Shown here piece by piece: positions 32,205-44,000 of a stretch of 64,000 nt of DNA (positions within the stretch are counted from its first letter, which is position 1; every line of letters begins with the position of its first letter). Position numbers and translations under genes: made by a program. Under the pieces are notes generated by a model. It made no database searches and was not told where the DNA came from. It was given only the letters and a program-made list of their open reading frames with translations. The DNA comes from Sipunculus nudus (lineage: Eukaryota > Annelida > Sipuncula > Golfingiida > Sipunculidae), in the NCBI GenBank assembly GCA_026874595.1, contig CM049320.1, forward strand, positions 22,887,714-22,951,713, in the 5' to 3' direction.

Positions 32205-33000
32205 TGACTGGTAATAGCTTAAGCCTTGGTCACAACTGCGATACGGTCTCCACACGGTGTTTTGGGCTGAAGTTGATGCCGAAGCAAGTAGCCTTCCTGT
32301 GTCAGTCAGTCAGAAAGAATTTGACCTGACCAAGCAAATCTGGAAAGGCTATGGAAAGCTGCTACCAAGGTCTGGGACCTTAGTACCAGGCGCTTCTTAG
32401 GTGTAATTTTAATAAATTTTAAATTAATGGGGCCGATGGACGCGATGGCACACAAGCCAAGCCAGGAACCGTATGAGGCCACCAACTTTTTCCCACAACG
32501 GTGACCGCAGGAAGCTACAGCACCCACACCCACAGAGGCAGAAGCAGCATGTACCCCCACCGCCGATCTTAGCAGCGGAGACCAGCCATGCCAATCAAGA
32601 GCCGAACTCAATCAATGAATCAACAGAGCTTCGACTGAATGCCATTTTATACTTGCAGTTTATGTCATTTGACAAAGTGAGCAAGTTTTTTCGTCATAAG
32701 CAAAGGTTTCTTCCTCATTCCTATGGGATTCGCACGGAAAGTTTAGTTAACTTTCTGGAAGCCGCAAAGACCCCATACGAATTTCATGGGTCTCTCGGGT
32801 GGTCGAGTAGATATAACAAACCGTACGGGGATCCTACAACATGCGTACGTCTACTGTACGGTGGTCGTACGTGACTGCATGACGAGCGGCCGCCGCATCA
32901 ACTTATACGTTTGCGCTTATTCTGGCGTAATTATAGTAGAAATAAGTACATTTATACTCATATGTAATATTAATTCAGCTAAATATATATACATAAAATA
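32205..33000. repeat. Possible DNA-element remnant with GTACGG palindromic words
   Basis: Starts near CTTAAGCCTTGGTCACAACT and ends in a cluster of CGTACGG, GCGTACGTC, GTACGGTGGTCGTACGTGAC words (32820-32880). Clear terminal inverted repeats were not established. The overlapping open frames of 133 and 101 codons on opposite strands have no family resemblance. Confidence 0.35.
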
Positions 33001-33289
33001 AATTATAATATAATATCTAATATAATATAATTTAATACAATATAATATATTATTATATGCAAAACTTATATATCATATGAAATGGGAACCACTAATTTAT
33101 AGAATAAATATGATAGACCTGGTCCTCTCTACTTTCCGTCCTGAATCGTCATATAGTCTATAATGATATGAATACATGGCCCAATGGACAAGAATCCCAT
33201 GCATTTGATATTCATGTGAAGAATCAAAAATAATAAAGGATTGTTTTACATGTGCGCGTATATGCGCATATGCGTGAAATATCTCTCAT

Positions 33290-33516
33290 GTGATTTAGTA
33301 ACTTGGGTGTTTCCATGTGTCCGTCAATGTAAATAAGTATGTACGTATATGCGTGAAAATCGCCATAGGGTCTGCGTCAACGATCCAATGTACAAATATA
33401 TGAGTCTGCCAGTTGACGCATATACGCATGTACGGCCACACGGAAAACCTACTTTTTTGTACGCATATACGCACATACACATATACGTGCAACATGGAAC
33501 CACTCCTTAACATACT
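33290..33516. mobile_element. Short foldback/MITE-like element, TATGCGTA-type words
   Basis: GGGTGTTTCCATGTGTCCGT on the left matches, inverted, the right part (GGTTCCATGTTGCACG on the minus strand). Internal GTACGTATATGCGTG and GACGCATATACGCATGTACG are inverted to each other. No ORF. Confidence 0.5.
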
Positions 33517-33604
33517 AATTATTTATGCTTGATAGCAGGAGTACTTATTTGGCCCATGGCCAGGGACTAAAAAGTATAATATTACTGAGGGATTACCCTT
33601 ACGG

Positions 33605-34725
33605 CGCCTTAATGAGTTTTCCATAGGTGCGTAGTCTGTATGCGTAGTCCGCATGAGTAGTCCGGAAAAATCGCAATGTAGACTTTTTAACTGTGCCGTT
33701 TTCATTTATCCGTATGCGAAGTCCGTATCCGCACGCTGCCGGGAGCGATTTTTGCTCATTGAGGTGGTTTTCCAAAAAGATGGTTTTCCATAAGTGCGTA
33801 GTCCGTGTCCGTAGTTCGTTTTCCATAAGTACGTATATGCGTTGTCCGTACTCGTGTTGATGGGTGCTCGATGGCTGGAGATTTTCTATCTTTGCATGCA
33901 ACTCCACCATATATTTATTCTACTCTTCCAAATATTTACAACAAAAGTTATTTTTTTAATTGTTTAAATATTTATAATATAATATTTATATTTACAAAAA
34001 GGATCTTAATTATTATTATTAATGTTTTGTTAAAGACAGGACAACACAATTCAACCAAATGCTAATTATGTTTGGTTGCGAAAGATTGATATCAGACATG
34101 ACATTTATACAAGTGGAAAAAGAGATTGTGCATACAGCACGGCGTGAATGGAATAACTCTTTGTTAAACCTGAAATTGACAAGGTGATTGGTATGCGTAG
34201 TGCACAAAAATCGCTCCCAGCAGCGTGCGGATACGAACTACGCATGCGGCTGAATGGAAACGGCCCAGTTAAAAAGTCTACACAGCGATATTTTGCGGAC
34301 CACGCATGCAGACTATGCATACAGACAACGGATACGGACTACGCACTCATGGAAAAGAACCTTAAGTGCGTAGTGCGCATCCGTAGTCCCAATGCGTAGT
34401 ACGTATGCGTAGTCCGTATGCGTAGTCCATTTCCGCAAAGTTCGTTTTCCATAAAGGTGGTTTTCCATAAGTGCGCAGAGCGTATCCGTAGTCCGCATGC
34501 GTAGTCCCTATGCGTAGTCCGTACCGCAAAGTTCGATTTCCATAACGTATGCGTAGTCCGTACTCCGTGTTGATAGGTGCCCGTTGGCTGAAGATTTTCT
34601 TTCTTTGTAAGCTATTCCACCATATCTTTATTGTATATTTCCAAATATTAGCATCAAAAGTTTGTTTGTAAAATCGTTTAAATATTACATTTAAAAAGGA
34701 TCATTATTAATATTATGTTACACAC
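33605..34725. mobile_element. Foldback element cluster with GCGTAGTCCG arrays
   Basis: Dense repeats of TGCGTAGTCCGTATGCGTAG-type decamers occur. The block 33630-33765 is inverted at 34195-34345 (CCGTATCCGCACGCTGC against GCAGCGTGCGGATACG, AGTCTAC/GTAGACT, and so on). The block 33849-34035 is repeated directly at 34559-34722 (GTTGATGGGTGCTCGATGGC against GTTGATAGGTGCCCGTTGGC). TTTTCCATAAGTGCG occurs many times. This looks like two nested or tandem copies of a non-autonomous foldback element. No transposase was seen. Confidence 0.65.
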
Positions 34726-35061
34726 GGTTCTTATGTATTCGACTCAAGGGAGGTGGGGGCGGAGGGGTTACATCGGGTCCAAATTTCAGCCGTGTCGGAC
34801 TTACAACTTGTACCCGTAACGGTTTGAAAGTGCGTCTGCACTACCTTATACAAGTGGGTGTGGATTTGCTTGGTTCCTCTCCCATATTATCTCGCTAAAC
34901 GTTGTAGTTAAACACTGTTAAAGGTCATTTTGCACTGCTCGTCGTATTTAATTGCTTGTTAATGTCATATTTAATTGAATAAACGACAGCAGACACTGAT
35001 CTCTTTTATTAATCATGTTGGGTGCAGAGGGATCCGGACCCCCTCCTCCTCCCCTTTTTCA

Positions 35062-35515
35062 CCCCAGGATATATCCTACTTCTTCAACAATGCGACAATG
35101 TGAGACGGTTAGCTATAATCTCAAGCTGACATGCGACAATTAATACTGTCGCTTCGACAGTCTGCGACACACACCCTAGTATATATCTTACCCGTGCAAC
35201 AATGATTAAGATACAATACTGTCGCATTGACAATCTGTGACAGTTTGCGACACACACCCAAGTATATATCTTACCCGTGCATCAATTAACACACACCCCA
35301 GGATATATCCTACTTCTTCAACAATGCGACAATGTGAGACGGTTAGCTATAATCTCAAGCTGACATGCGACAATTAATACTGTCGCTTCGTCAGTCTGCG
35401 ACACACACCCTAGTATATATCTGACCACGGCGACAATGATTAAGATACAATACTGTCGCATTGACAATCTGTGACAGTTTGCGACACACACCCAAGTATA
35501 TATCTCAATTAAAAA
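35062..35515. repeat. 234-bp tandem duplication, two copies
   Basis: Copies start at 35062 and 35296 with CCCCAGGATATATCCTACTT and are nearly identical. Each contains TGCGACA/TGTCGCA words and the pair CACACACCC(T/A)AGTATATATC. Confidence 0.93.
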
Positions 35516-35735
35516 GCTACAATACTGATCAGTTAAAATGTGCAACAGTGTCCGACACACTCTCCTGTTGTGACAATGTGCAACAGTTAATAAGCATACT
35601 GGAGTTAGTGTCACAAACTGTCGCAAACGGTTGCAGCGACATTGCCAGGTAGAGAATTTAGCTTATGTATGCTGGGGTGTGTGTCATAAACTGTAGCACA
35701 TTGGCTTAGCGGTATGAAATGTAGAATGAAGGTAT
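35516..35735. repeat. Inverted tail of the TGCGACA repeat
   Basis: GTGTCACAAACTGTCGCAAA (35610-35629) and GGGGTGTGTGTCATAAACTG are inverted relative to GACAGTTTGCGACACACACC in the tandem part, so the whole 35062-35700 region can fold back. Confidence 0.5.
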
Positions 35736-35737
35736 TG

Positions 35738-35956
35738 CCTAAGAGGTGTTGCATGACAAAGTCCGGTGGTACATCCTTCAAGTATAAAATAGATTTACAA
35801 ATGGTTGTCTTATTTTGGTCAGGATCCAGATATGCTGCAAAGTATAAACATCTGTAATATTGTAGACACCTGTGACTCGAACCATTCCATCTAGACGGGT
35901 TCCATTTTACCATGTCTGACATTTACCTTTCTAAGTGAGAGCAGGGAATGTCCAAA
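35738..35956. repeat. Dispersed repeat with GCAGGGAATGTCC core, copy at 35.8 kb
   Basis: Matches 10190-10420: GTGGTACATCCTTCAAGTAT, AGATTTACAAATGGTTGTCT, AATATTGTAGACACCTGTG, TTCCATTTTACCATGTCTGA and AGCAGGGAATGTCC. It is cut at about 35956 by the 3' tail of the minus-strand LINE. Confidence 0.75.
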
Positions 35957-37735
35957 CTTGATTAATTGATTGATAATCTTTATTTCCTCCGAAGAGTTCG
36001 AAGAGTAAAATCAAACGCAATACATATGGAATCATGACAAGAAAACTGATAATAAATAAGTAGTAAATCAGTGAAAGTCCTGAAACGTGAAAAATACAAG
36101 ATTAGAAGAAGATGTAATCATGTTTCAATTAATGTGTTGTAATAGCAAAGAGAGGCATAGATTGTTATTTTTTTATTAAATGAGAAAGATCAGGCAGCAT
36201 TTGGCTTGAAAATCAAAGGCTTCTATTACTGGTCTTACTTCTTTAAAAAAACAAGCTGCCCGATAAATATACAGAATAGAAAGTTTACATGTCCATTCTG
36301 GACAATCTGTCAAATCTTTACAAAGCAAAGTAGCAACAAAGTAGTAATCACCCAGATTACTAAATGCAGCGCTAACTGTGAAGGGAAGTTTATCTAATAT
36401 GAGTTCTAGATAGAGGCTCTGTTTTCACTAGTTTTTGAACATGATAAAGATGCATGAAGTAACGAAGTTATATAACTTGTCGCAAAGATGGCAAAGTTGA
36501 GACGAGTGATACATGTCTGACGCAGATAATAAATGCGCTGAGTAACAGAACATACTAAATGATCCAGGAATGTCCCTGGCGGCGTACCAAATTTTACAAG
36601 GAATAGACGGTTAATTTTGCACAGCGTTTAGCATTCTGAACTCAAGTTTACCTCTTGTTCTTATATCAAAGTGGAGGACACCTTGCTTTTTAATCTGATC
36701 CTGAACAATGTCTTTCCACGTATTCTGATTCAAAAACGACGTCGTAGTCTCCATATATGAAATTAGAGAGTTACTCAGATTGTATGATCTGAACAATCTA
36801 ACAATGTCACAAACAAATCCAGTAGAAATATTACAATTACAGTTACGAAGGAAATGCCAAAGCTTAAAATTGAGTAAACTTCTAGAATTATCACCATATG
36901 GCAAATTGCACAGTCTATCAAAAAATGATAATTTAGCCCGGTCAATAAACAGCTCAATACTAGGCTTACCCAAAAGGCTTAAAGCAATATCAGTTCTAAC
37001 AGGACGTTTAAACACCTGGCTAATATTTATACAGAAACGATGCATTCTTTCCAGACAAACAAAGTCAGACCCTGAAATTCCGCAACTCGGCTCCATATAA
37101 TACACCTGGCTTAACAATAGCCTTGTAGGTAGCTGCTGTGAGCGGATTAAGATCTTTGGTCGAACTCCTAACCCCGCCAGAGACAAAAAAAACCCCCTCC
37201 TTATTTTCTGCATGCAATATCTATCTTATCTTTATACTTAAGGTCACTAGTTTGAGTCAATCCAAGATGTTTATAAAGCCTAGTTTGAGAGAAATCAGAC
37301 TTCCCACGTTTCCAAGATCTTAGCACACTCATCTTATTATATTCTTTTTATACTTTCGCTGAATGTTATAATTTAAGGTTTGTTCGGATTAAACTGAAAT
37401 TTCCATTTCTGACTGTATAAATTGCAATTGTCAATCCTACTTTGCAGCCCGGATATTGTTAAAGATAACATACGATATCATCAGCTTAAGTTTGCAAACC
37501 TATATACATGCCACCAACATTAATACCAAAGCCACCCGCTCTTGAGCACACGGTAAATCATTTATATACAACATGTATAACCATCGCGAAAGATACCCCC
37601 ACCCCTTGCCTGACTGAGCGCTGCACAGAATACCATAAACGTCTTATACCATAATATAGGGCACTTGTTATGTCAGCGTAAGCCTGTTTAATTAATCTAC
37701 ATAATTTGCCTTTAATACAAAGTTTTTATAATTTA
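35957..37735 (-). mobile_element. 5'-truncated LINE, 3' tail of AATC-type repeats
   Basis: Its minus-strand 3' end is an imperfect (AATC)n-like tail at 35959-35985 inserted in the dispersed repeat above. Upstream are a 3' UTR-like AT-rich part (36000-36600) and RT-derived coding sequence to about 37735. Length and tail fit a copy made by target-primed reverse transcription and truncated at the 5' end. Confidence 0.75.
36611..37735 (-). pseudogene. LINE reverse transcriptase and C-terminal region, broken
   Basis: Minus-strand pieces in order from 37735: AYADI-like and LYINDLP segments (RT palm, near 37545-37700 with a frame change), a degenerate ADDI-type box near 37470, SQTRLYKHLGLTQTS (the YLG-type RT end, about 37255-37310), then a 200-codon open frame (36611-37213) with a VYYMEPSCGIS stretch and the long C-terminal domain of Jockey/CR1-type LINEs, ending TRGKLEFRMLNAVQN. 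There is at least one stop near 37200 and frameshifts upstream. The endonuclease domain is absent. Clade not determined. Confidence 0.75.
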
Positions 37736-38345
37736 AAAAGCATACTGCATTTTTTTTGCAAAAAGTGGCAGTCTTCCACAATCCTCTAACTAGGGACCCA
37801 TGCCTCTTGTTGCTGAGCTGGATTTGTCTATTACAATATGTTTATGAGCTTTTTAAATTTAAATCTGGGCACTGTGATCAAATTCAAACCAATCTGTCCA
37901 ACCCAACCAGCGTTATAATCCATAAATGATATTGTATGTGTATGGGTCCTCTGACCTTTGACCTTGTGACCCCAAATTGTGAGCCACATGTGGAGGATGG
38001 AAGATTTAAGATGAAAGGTTTGCCTTAAAATACATCCACCATCTTTTAAAAGAAGTAGGTCCTGTCACTTGAGCATTGATCTCGTGACCATAAAATCAAA
38101 AGAGATCCCACTTTTATTATTCTGGGGGTACTTACAAACCCCATAGATCGGAGGATATAGGTTGCAATGACCTTTTTTCAGGTTTCCAAGAGATATTTTA
38201 GAACCTTTAAGGCAGCATATAGTTCATGACCCTAGCCCTAATGGTTAGGATTTGTGCTCTGCTTTAGGACAGCTGGACGGACAGCAGGACAGACAACGGA
38301 CAAAGAATGATTGCTATACCTCAATTAAATTACAGACAGCTTAGC
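37736..38345 (+). repeat. Degenerate AGGTCA-rich repeat units
   Basis: Contains TGACCTTTGACCTTGTGACC (37949-37968) and a block GGGGGTACTTACAAACCCCA (38125) with GGATATAGGTTGCAATGACC and GGACAGCTGGACGGACAGC. These match 51757-51935 and, inverted, 7594-8070. Confidence 0.65.
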
Positions 38346-40615
38346 TAAAAAAAATGATGCATTAAGAGTGTTATCACCTAGGCACAAAACATACAAATTT
38401 GATAATTTAACAATTCTATTGTTTCAATATAAGAATGACCCCCAAATCTCAGATCTAAATAAATTGATGAATGTGTCATGATCATAAACACAGATTGAAC
38501 AATGATGGGTATTTCTATTTACACAATCCTTCCTGTAGAGGTATATAGTTATTTAATACTTTATACTGGGATTAACTTTAATTGGCCTTTGATGCCATTT
38601 TATATATATAGCTTGGTATACATTTTCCCATATGACTACATATAGACCTTTACTCTGAACCATTTCAAATACAAACGATATGTATGCCTTGCACCCATTG
38701 GCCCTTGTTTGACTAGGGTCCTTTGTTTTGGCCTTACAGGTTTGGAGTGTCTGAAATAAATTAAATTTAAAGTGAGCAATCACTATAATTGACCAGGTGA
38801 TACAAATTATTTTTCAGAAAGTTAATATTTATACCTCCTTTTATTTCAATTTTTTTCTGCTTTAGTCTTGTAAAAAAACATAACATATCATATCATTAAA
38901 ACTTATTTCTGATTCTGTCATTTTAAAATAAACATGTAGTATAAAAAATTCTCACATCAGATGAAAGATTCTCACATTAGACCCTTTAACAATATATAGC
39001 AAGAGCTGTCAGCAACATCACATTGACTAAATCAGCTTGTGGACTGAAGATCTATGGGCCAAATGCTCTTGATAAAATATCGTCTCAAGATATGTCACAA
39101 TCATCCCTAACATATATATTTCTTTAAACATTAATTTCCAAGTTATTTCTGCTTCATAACCATTTAAGAGAGGGGTATTTCAACATGTTATGATTAGCTA
39201 AGGTCTTGTATGTGCATGGCACAAGTAAAACATAAATATATGAAACTAAAGATACTTGAAGTCATAATAGGAGACTCATAATGGCAGTGTAAAAGTAATA
39301 ATTAAAAACCATAATGCCTCATAAATTGGTGAAATCAACATCTTTGCTCCTGTGTCTAATGCATAAAGTTCTTGGTTGCTAGAGCAAAAAAAAACAAACA
39401 TTTCAAATGCAATCTCATTCAGACATTATACGACAATCATTATCGAACTTATGGCGGTGCTTCCAGTGCAATAAACAGTAGTCATGTTCAACCACAAAAG
39501 GGCAATACCATGGACAGTGAATTGATAAAAATCTATAAAACACGGTAGTTACAACTGTAAAGTCACACGAGTTTTCGTTATTTTAATAAATGAAAATTAA
39601 TTTTAACAAAAGTGAAACGTGAATTATTAGTATGCTATAAATACAACAGTAATTTTTGCAATGTTTGCAAATTATTTGATTTATAATTAAACACAATGAA
39701 TTGTTGTAAAGGCCAAATACAAGCAAAAAGTAGCCGGAACTTCATTAAATTATGAAACTATCTGCTAAATTGTATATCTGCTATTATTCCTTGTTTTACA
39801 TTGCCTTTCAAGGTACAGGCTCAACCAACGACCTTTTTTTAGACAAATCTTATACATGACGTCGCGTTTTGGGGTCAAGACCCCAATTTCTCCTAACCAG
39901 CAACTCCTTTATAGACAATGTTTGTGCATGACACCCGTTGACCCCTCCCTGCAAAAAAATCCTGGATCCGCGCCTGCAGTAATAGACTGTAGTAGTTTGG
40001 TTCTTGTGAAATTGAGTAAAGTCGTCTTCTCCATTCACCTTTGCATGATGCAGGACAGATGAAACAAAGTCATCTTGAGTTGCACCCCCTGAAGAATAAA
40101 AGAAAATAACAAATAAAGTTTGGTGCATGCTTCTTTGTTTACATATGTGAACATGTATCACTGGCTCGAATCAAGCTAACAGCATGAATTGTTAATTAAC
40201 TTGAACATACATTAAACAGCTCACCCAACAAAGATGTTCCCGCAAATAATATAATCACCACCAACACCGAATAAAACACATCACCAAAATAATAAATGCA
40301 TTCTATAATGGAAATAACATTCACCTAGTCTACGTGTCTATAACAGGATACATTATCTTATTAATCAAATTAAAATCACTGCCAAAATATCACAAAAAAG
40401 GTAAAAATTCTTTAGAAGTAATAAATAATAAATATAAACCAGGAGGTATTACAACGTATGATATTTATATTTCTACAACTGGCCTACAGTGACTGAAATG
40501 TTCAAACTGGAACTTGTGGGTCACAAGTCTCAGATGTCAAGGTGTGAAACTAGACGTGGAATCTGACAAGGATGGGTCCTGGCACAAGTGCACTGGCGCC
40601 CCCTATCCCATGTTT
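38346..40615. other. No recognised feature
   Basis: About 2.3 kb of AT-rich sequence. Open frames at 38553-38783 and 39850-40161 show no family resemblance. The latter includes GGATCCGCGCCTGCAGTAAT-type sequence near 39962 of unknown nature. Confidence 0.35.
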
Positions 40616-41087
40616 CCTTACCATAAAATAGTATACTGTTTGCAGTAGGAAATGAGTAGGAATACAGAAGATAGATGCAGCAGGAAAGCAGTAAAAGGTG
40701 CTCCCAGAGCAGCAGTGAAGCAGTATAGCTACTGTGCTGAGTATAGATAATGAGCATAAGAGCTGCAGGAAAGCTGTATGAAAACAGTATGAAAGCAGTG
40801 TTTCAAATATTCAAAATAGCTGTGCAGTATGCTTGCAGTTGCACCAAAGCAACAGGAAAGCAGTATAAAAATAGTATAGCATTCCCAGTGGTTAAATATT
40901 TGCAGCATGAAAGCAGCGTGAATATAAAGATAACAAAGGAATTACAGCATGAAACCAGTTTATACTGAAAACCTTCTCCTAGGCAGCAAACATAAAAGCA
41001 GCAGACAGAGCAGTAGCATACAGTATAACAGCAGTTTGAATGCAGTTTATACTGAATTTGCAGTTTATACTTTTTTTTATGGTAAGG
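40616..41087. mobile_element. MITE with CCTTACCATAAAA termini and GCAGTAT-rich interior
   Basis: Left CCTTACCATAAAATAGTATA (40616) and right TATACTTTTTTTTATGGTAAGG (to 41087) are inverted repeats of about 20 bp. The interior consists of drifting copies of a GCAGTATGAAAGCAG-like word spaced about 10-20 bases apart. No protein. A target duplication could not be defined. Confidence 0.7.
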
Positions 41088-44000
41088 GTTCATCACCAGG
41101 GAAGGTAGAGCAATCCTGTGTTCGTCTCAGAACTAGGACACTGTTCCTCTAATCTCAATATACTATCAATCATATATAATTTATTTATTATCTGATTTTT
41201 CAAATTTATATATATATATTCATAAAAAATACTGCGGCATATCTATCCCACTAAATTGTAAAATTAACAATAAATCTGTCCCAGTTTGTATTAACAGGCT
41301 AACAGTATTTGCTACCATTAATTGTATGTACACTTTAAAAACATTTGTTCACATAGATTGCCAAAATATCCGAAGGTAATTTTTCAATAATATTATGACA
41401 CACAACTAGCGAATGTTAATAAGAAAAGCAATGGGCACATTGCGTGTTTATGATGTGTTTATTGCAATCTGTTTATTAGCTCAATTTCTAGTTAATCCGA
41501 CAATTAAATTTAAAGATTTTTTCAAATTCCAGAATTTATAAGCTGAGATATATGAGTGAGTATGATATGAAGATTTATACAAAATAAGAGACAGGAAAAT
41601 AATGTGTTTAACCTGACATAAAATGTTATATGTAAATATGTTTTTTGTTAAAAAGATAAATAATTAATAAAAACATTATACATAATTATGAGACGATTTT
41701 AACTGCACAATTAGTTGTAAATAGAGGTTACATTCTGAATTTTTTTTAAATAATTAAACATCAACTTTTCCTACTGGCTGAATATTGACATATAACATCC
41801 CATTCGATCAAATAAAAAAAGGCATTCAACTAATCCTATTATTAGCACAAGGACCTATTAGATGCAATACTGAAGAATCCTTATGGCGATTTTGAGTTTC
41901 ATAATAATAGTGGTTATACAATTGATTCATTTATTTTTTAAATAGGCTAATATATATTTATTTCAAGGGAACAAGGTCCCAGTGAGCTTAATTGTGGTAT
42001 TGCAAATGATTATGGTCTGATCCACCCCCCTCCCAATACACACGCACTCGCACACTAACTTGCTGATTCATTATGCAGATACATTCACCTCAGCACTTTA
42101 AATCCATGATCCAGTTCTCCTCAACAAGTGAGATCATTGCTGCATCTTAAGCTTTCTTTTTCATTTTGACTTAATTGAATAAAGCATATAGAATTAATTC
42201 AATACAATTAATTGTTCACGAAACAGTGTAAATCATTGAACAGTTATCTCGTTAAAACTCGCAAACCAATTATATCATAGGTAGGGGTAGGGTATAGTTA
42301 GCGTTATATTGACCCTCTGGCATTACAACCAGATTACTGGGGCCGGAGTGTCATTACATCTAAGTCTGTGGATCGCACTATAAGGCCTTATGAAGATGTA
42401 AATATTTCCGTCATTTCTCACAAAGCTTCATGGCCTAGGTACACTGTCAATCAACATAAACCAGACCTACCGTGAGCATTTTTTGTGTACTTTTAATAAT
42501 GCCAAATATGAGCGAGATAAGTTCCTGTTTAACCCAGCACGTTGGTAAACCCATCGACATGATTGTTGAATTTATGACCGCATGAACACAAGCATGGCTC
42601 GCACGGGTTACAGGAGGAAGGCAGCTTGCAGGCGATACAGGAAATAACCCGTGTCCATGGAGACGGTGTTTCAGTTCACGTGTATACTACTGTGTTTATT
42701 AATCATTCTTAGATTAATATTAAGATTATGGGCCGTCTACCACAATATGAATGCCACCTGATGAAAGACCACTGCGATACATTCCTCCATATTACTAGTA
42801 TCACAACTCAAGTAGGCTTACCAGCCAAATTATCTGATTGCCTACTGAGTCGGCTTGTCACGGCTAGGGTATAGTGGACTTTTGTACAAAGACATTCAAA
42901 GGTGTAAATTGTAAATAAAATAAAAGAATACAATATAGCAAGTGGTAATTTAACTTATAATATGAAACTCAGATACTCTGAAACTGCTTGCATTTTACTA
43001 TTCTGATGAGTTATTTTTCCTGTCTTAGACGCTTCCTTCTGGCTGTGATTGCCTGGAACTGTAGGTATTGAATCAGAGGAGCTTAAAGATCAGAGCATTT
43101 CTCATGAAGGTGATCATTCCTTTCCTAGTTGCAACAATTTTACTTTGTAGTTCAAATAGATATAATATTAATACTAATTATAGGTCTGTCGGGGCCATAA
43201 GGACCCTTGATAATAATATAAGTAAGACTGAAGGGAGCCCCGTAATAATAATGATAGTCTGGGGGAGGTTGGAGGTCATGTAATGTTGAGCAGGAGGATG
43301 CACATATCTGGGAAGTGGGGGGGGGGAGTGATAATAAAGCTGGAGAGGCCTATGGCCCTATGATAAAAAATAGATATAAAACTGCATTCTCAGGCACTCT
43401 GCGCATTAATTTCCGCCACATCAAAAAAAATTTATTTTGATATTTAATAGAAATTTACCAATGTTGAGCTCCAGCCACTCAGACATTTCTTTCAGGAAGA
43501 TAAAATAGTACAATTTTAATAAGATTTCCTTTGTTATGTAGTGTTTTCAACTGTTTAGCAAAAACTTTCTGTTCTTTATCATGCTTTTCTCTGATCATAT
43601 GATATTTTTATCAAGAGATACCTAGAGAAATAAAAATAAAATAAAGAATCTCCCAGCGCACTGATTTCTTAAAAAAAAAGCTGCACTAACCCAACCTTTA
43701 TTTTTTTTTGTTGGGGGGGGGGGGGGGCCAAAGAGATAGTTGCACAAGCACGCTTAATTTTTTAAATTTTTTTTCATATCTGTAATAATATAACAATAGG
43801 CTCCATCTTTGCTTAAAACAATGCTTTTAATTAGATTAAATATGCTGAGTCCCATGCACTCAGTCCAAAGTCTTGGAGAGTCCCATGGGAAGTTTGGCCC
43901 ATCTGAAGAGAGTCCAAATTTTGAGGGGTCCATGTGAAGTTGAATAGATATATTTTTTTGTCTTTTTACATCATTTATCATGCCTGCATCCCACAAGTTA

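Noticed and set aside
32473-32874. 133-codon plus-strand ORF overlapping a 101-codon minus-strand ORF
   Set aside because: No domain or family resemblance, and the sequence contains palindromic repeat words; probably part of a decayed repeat.
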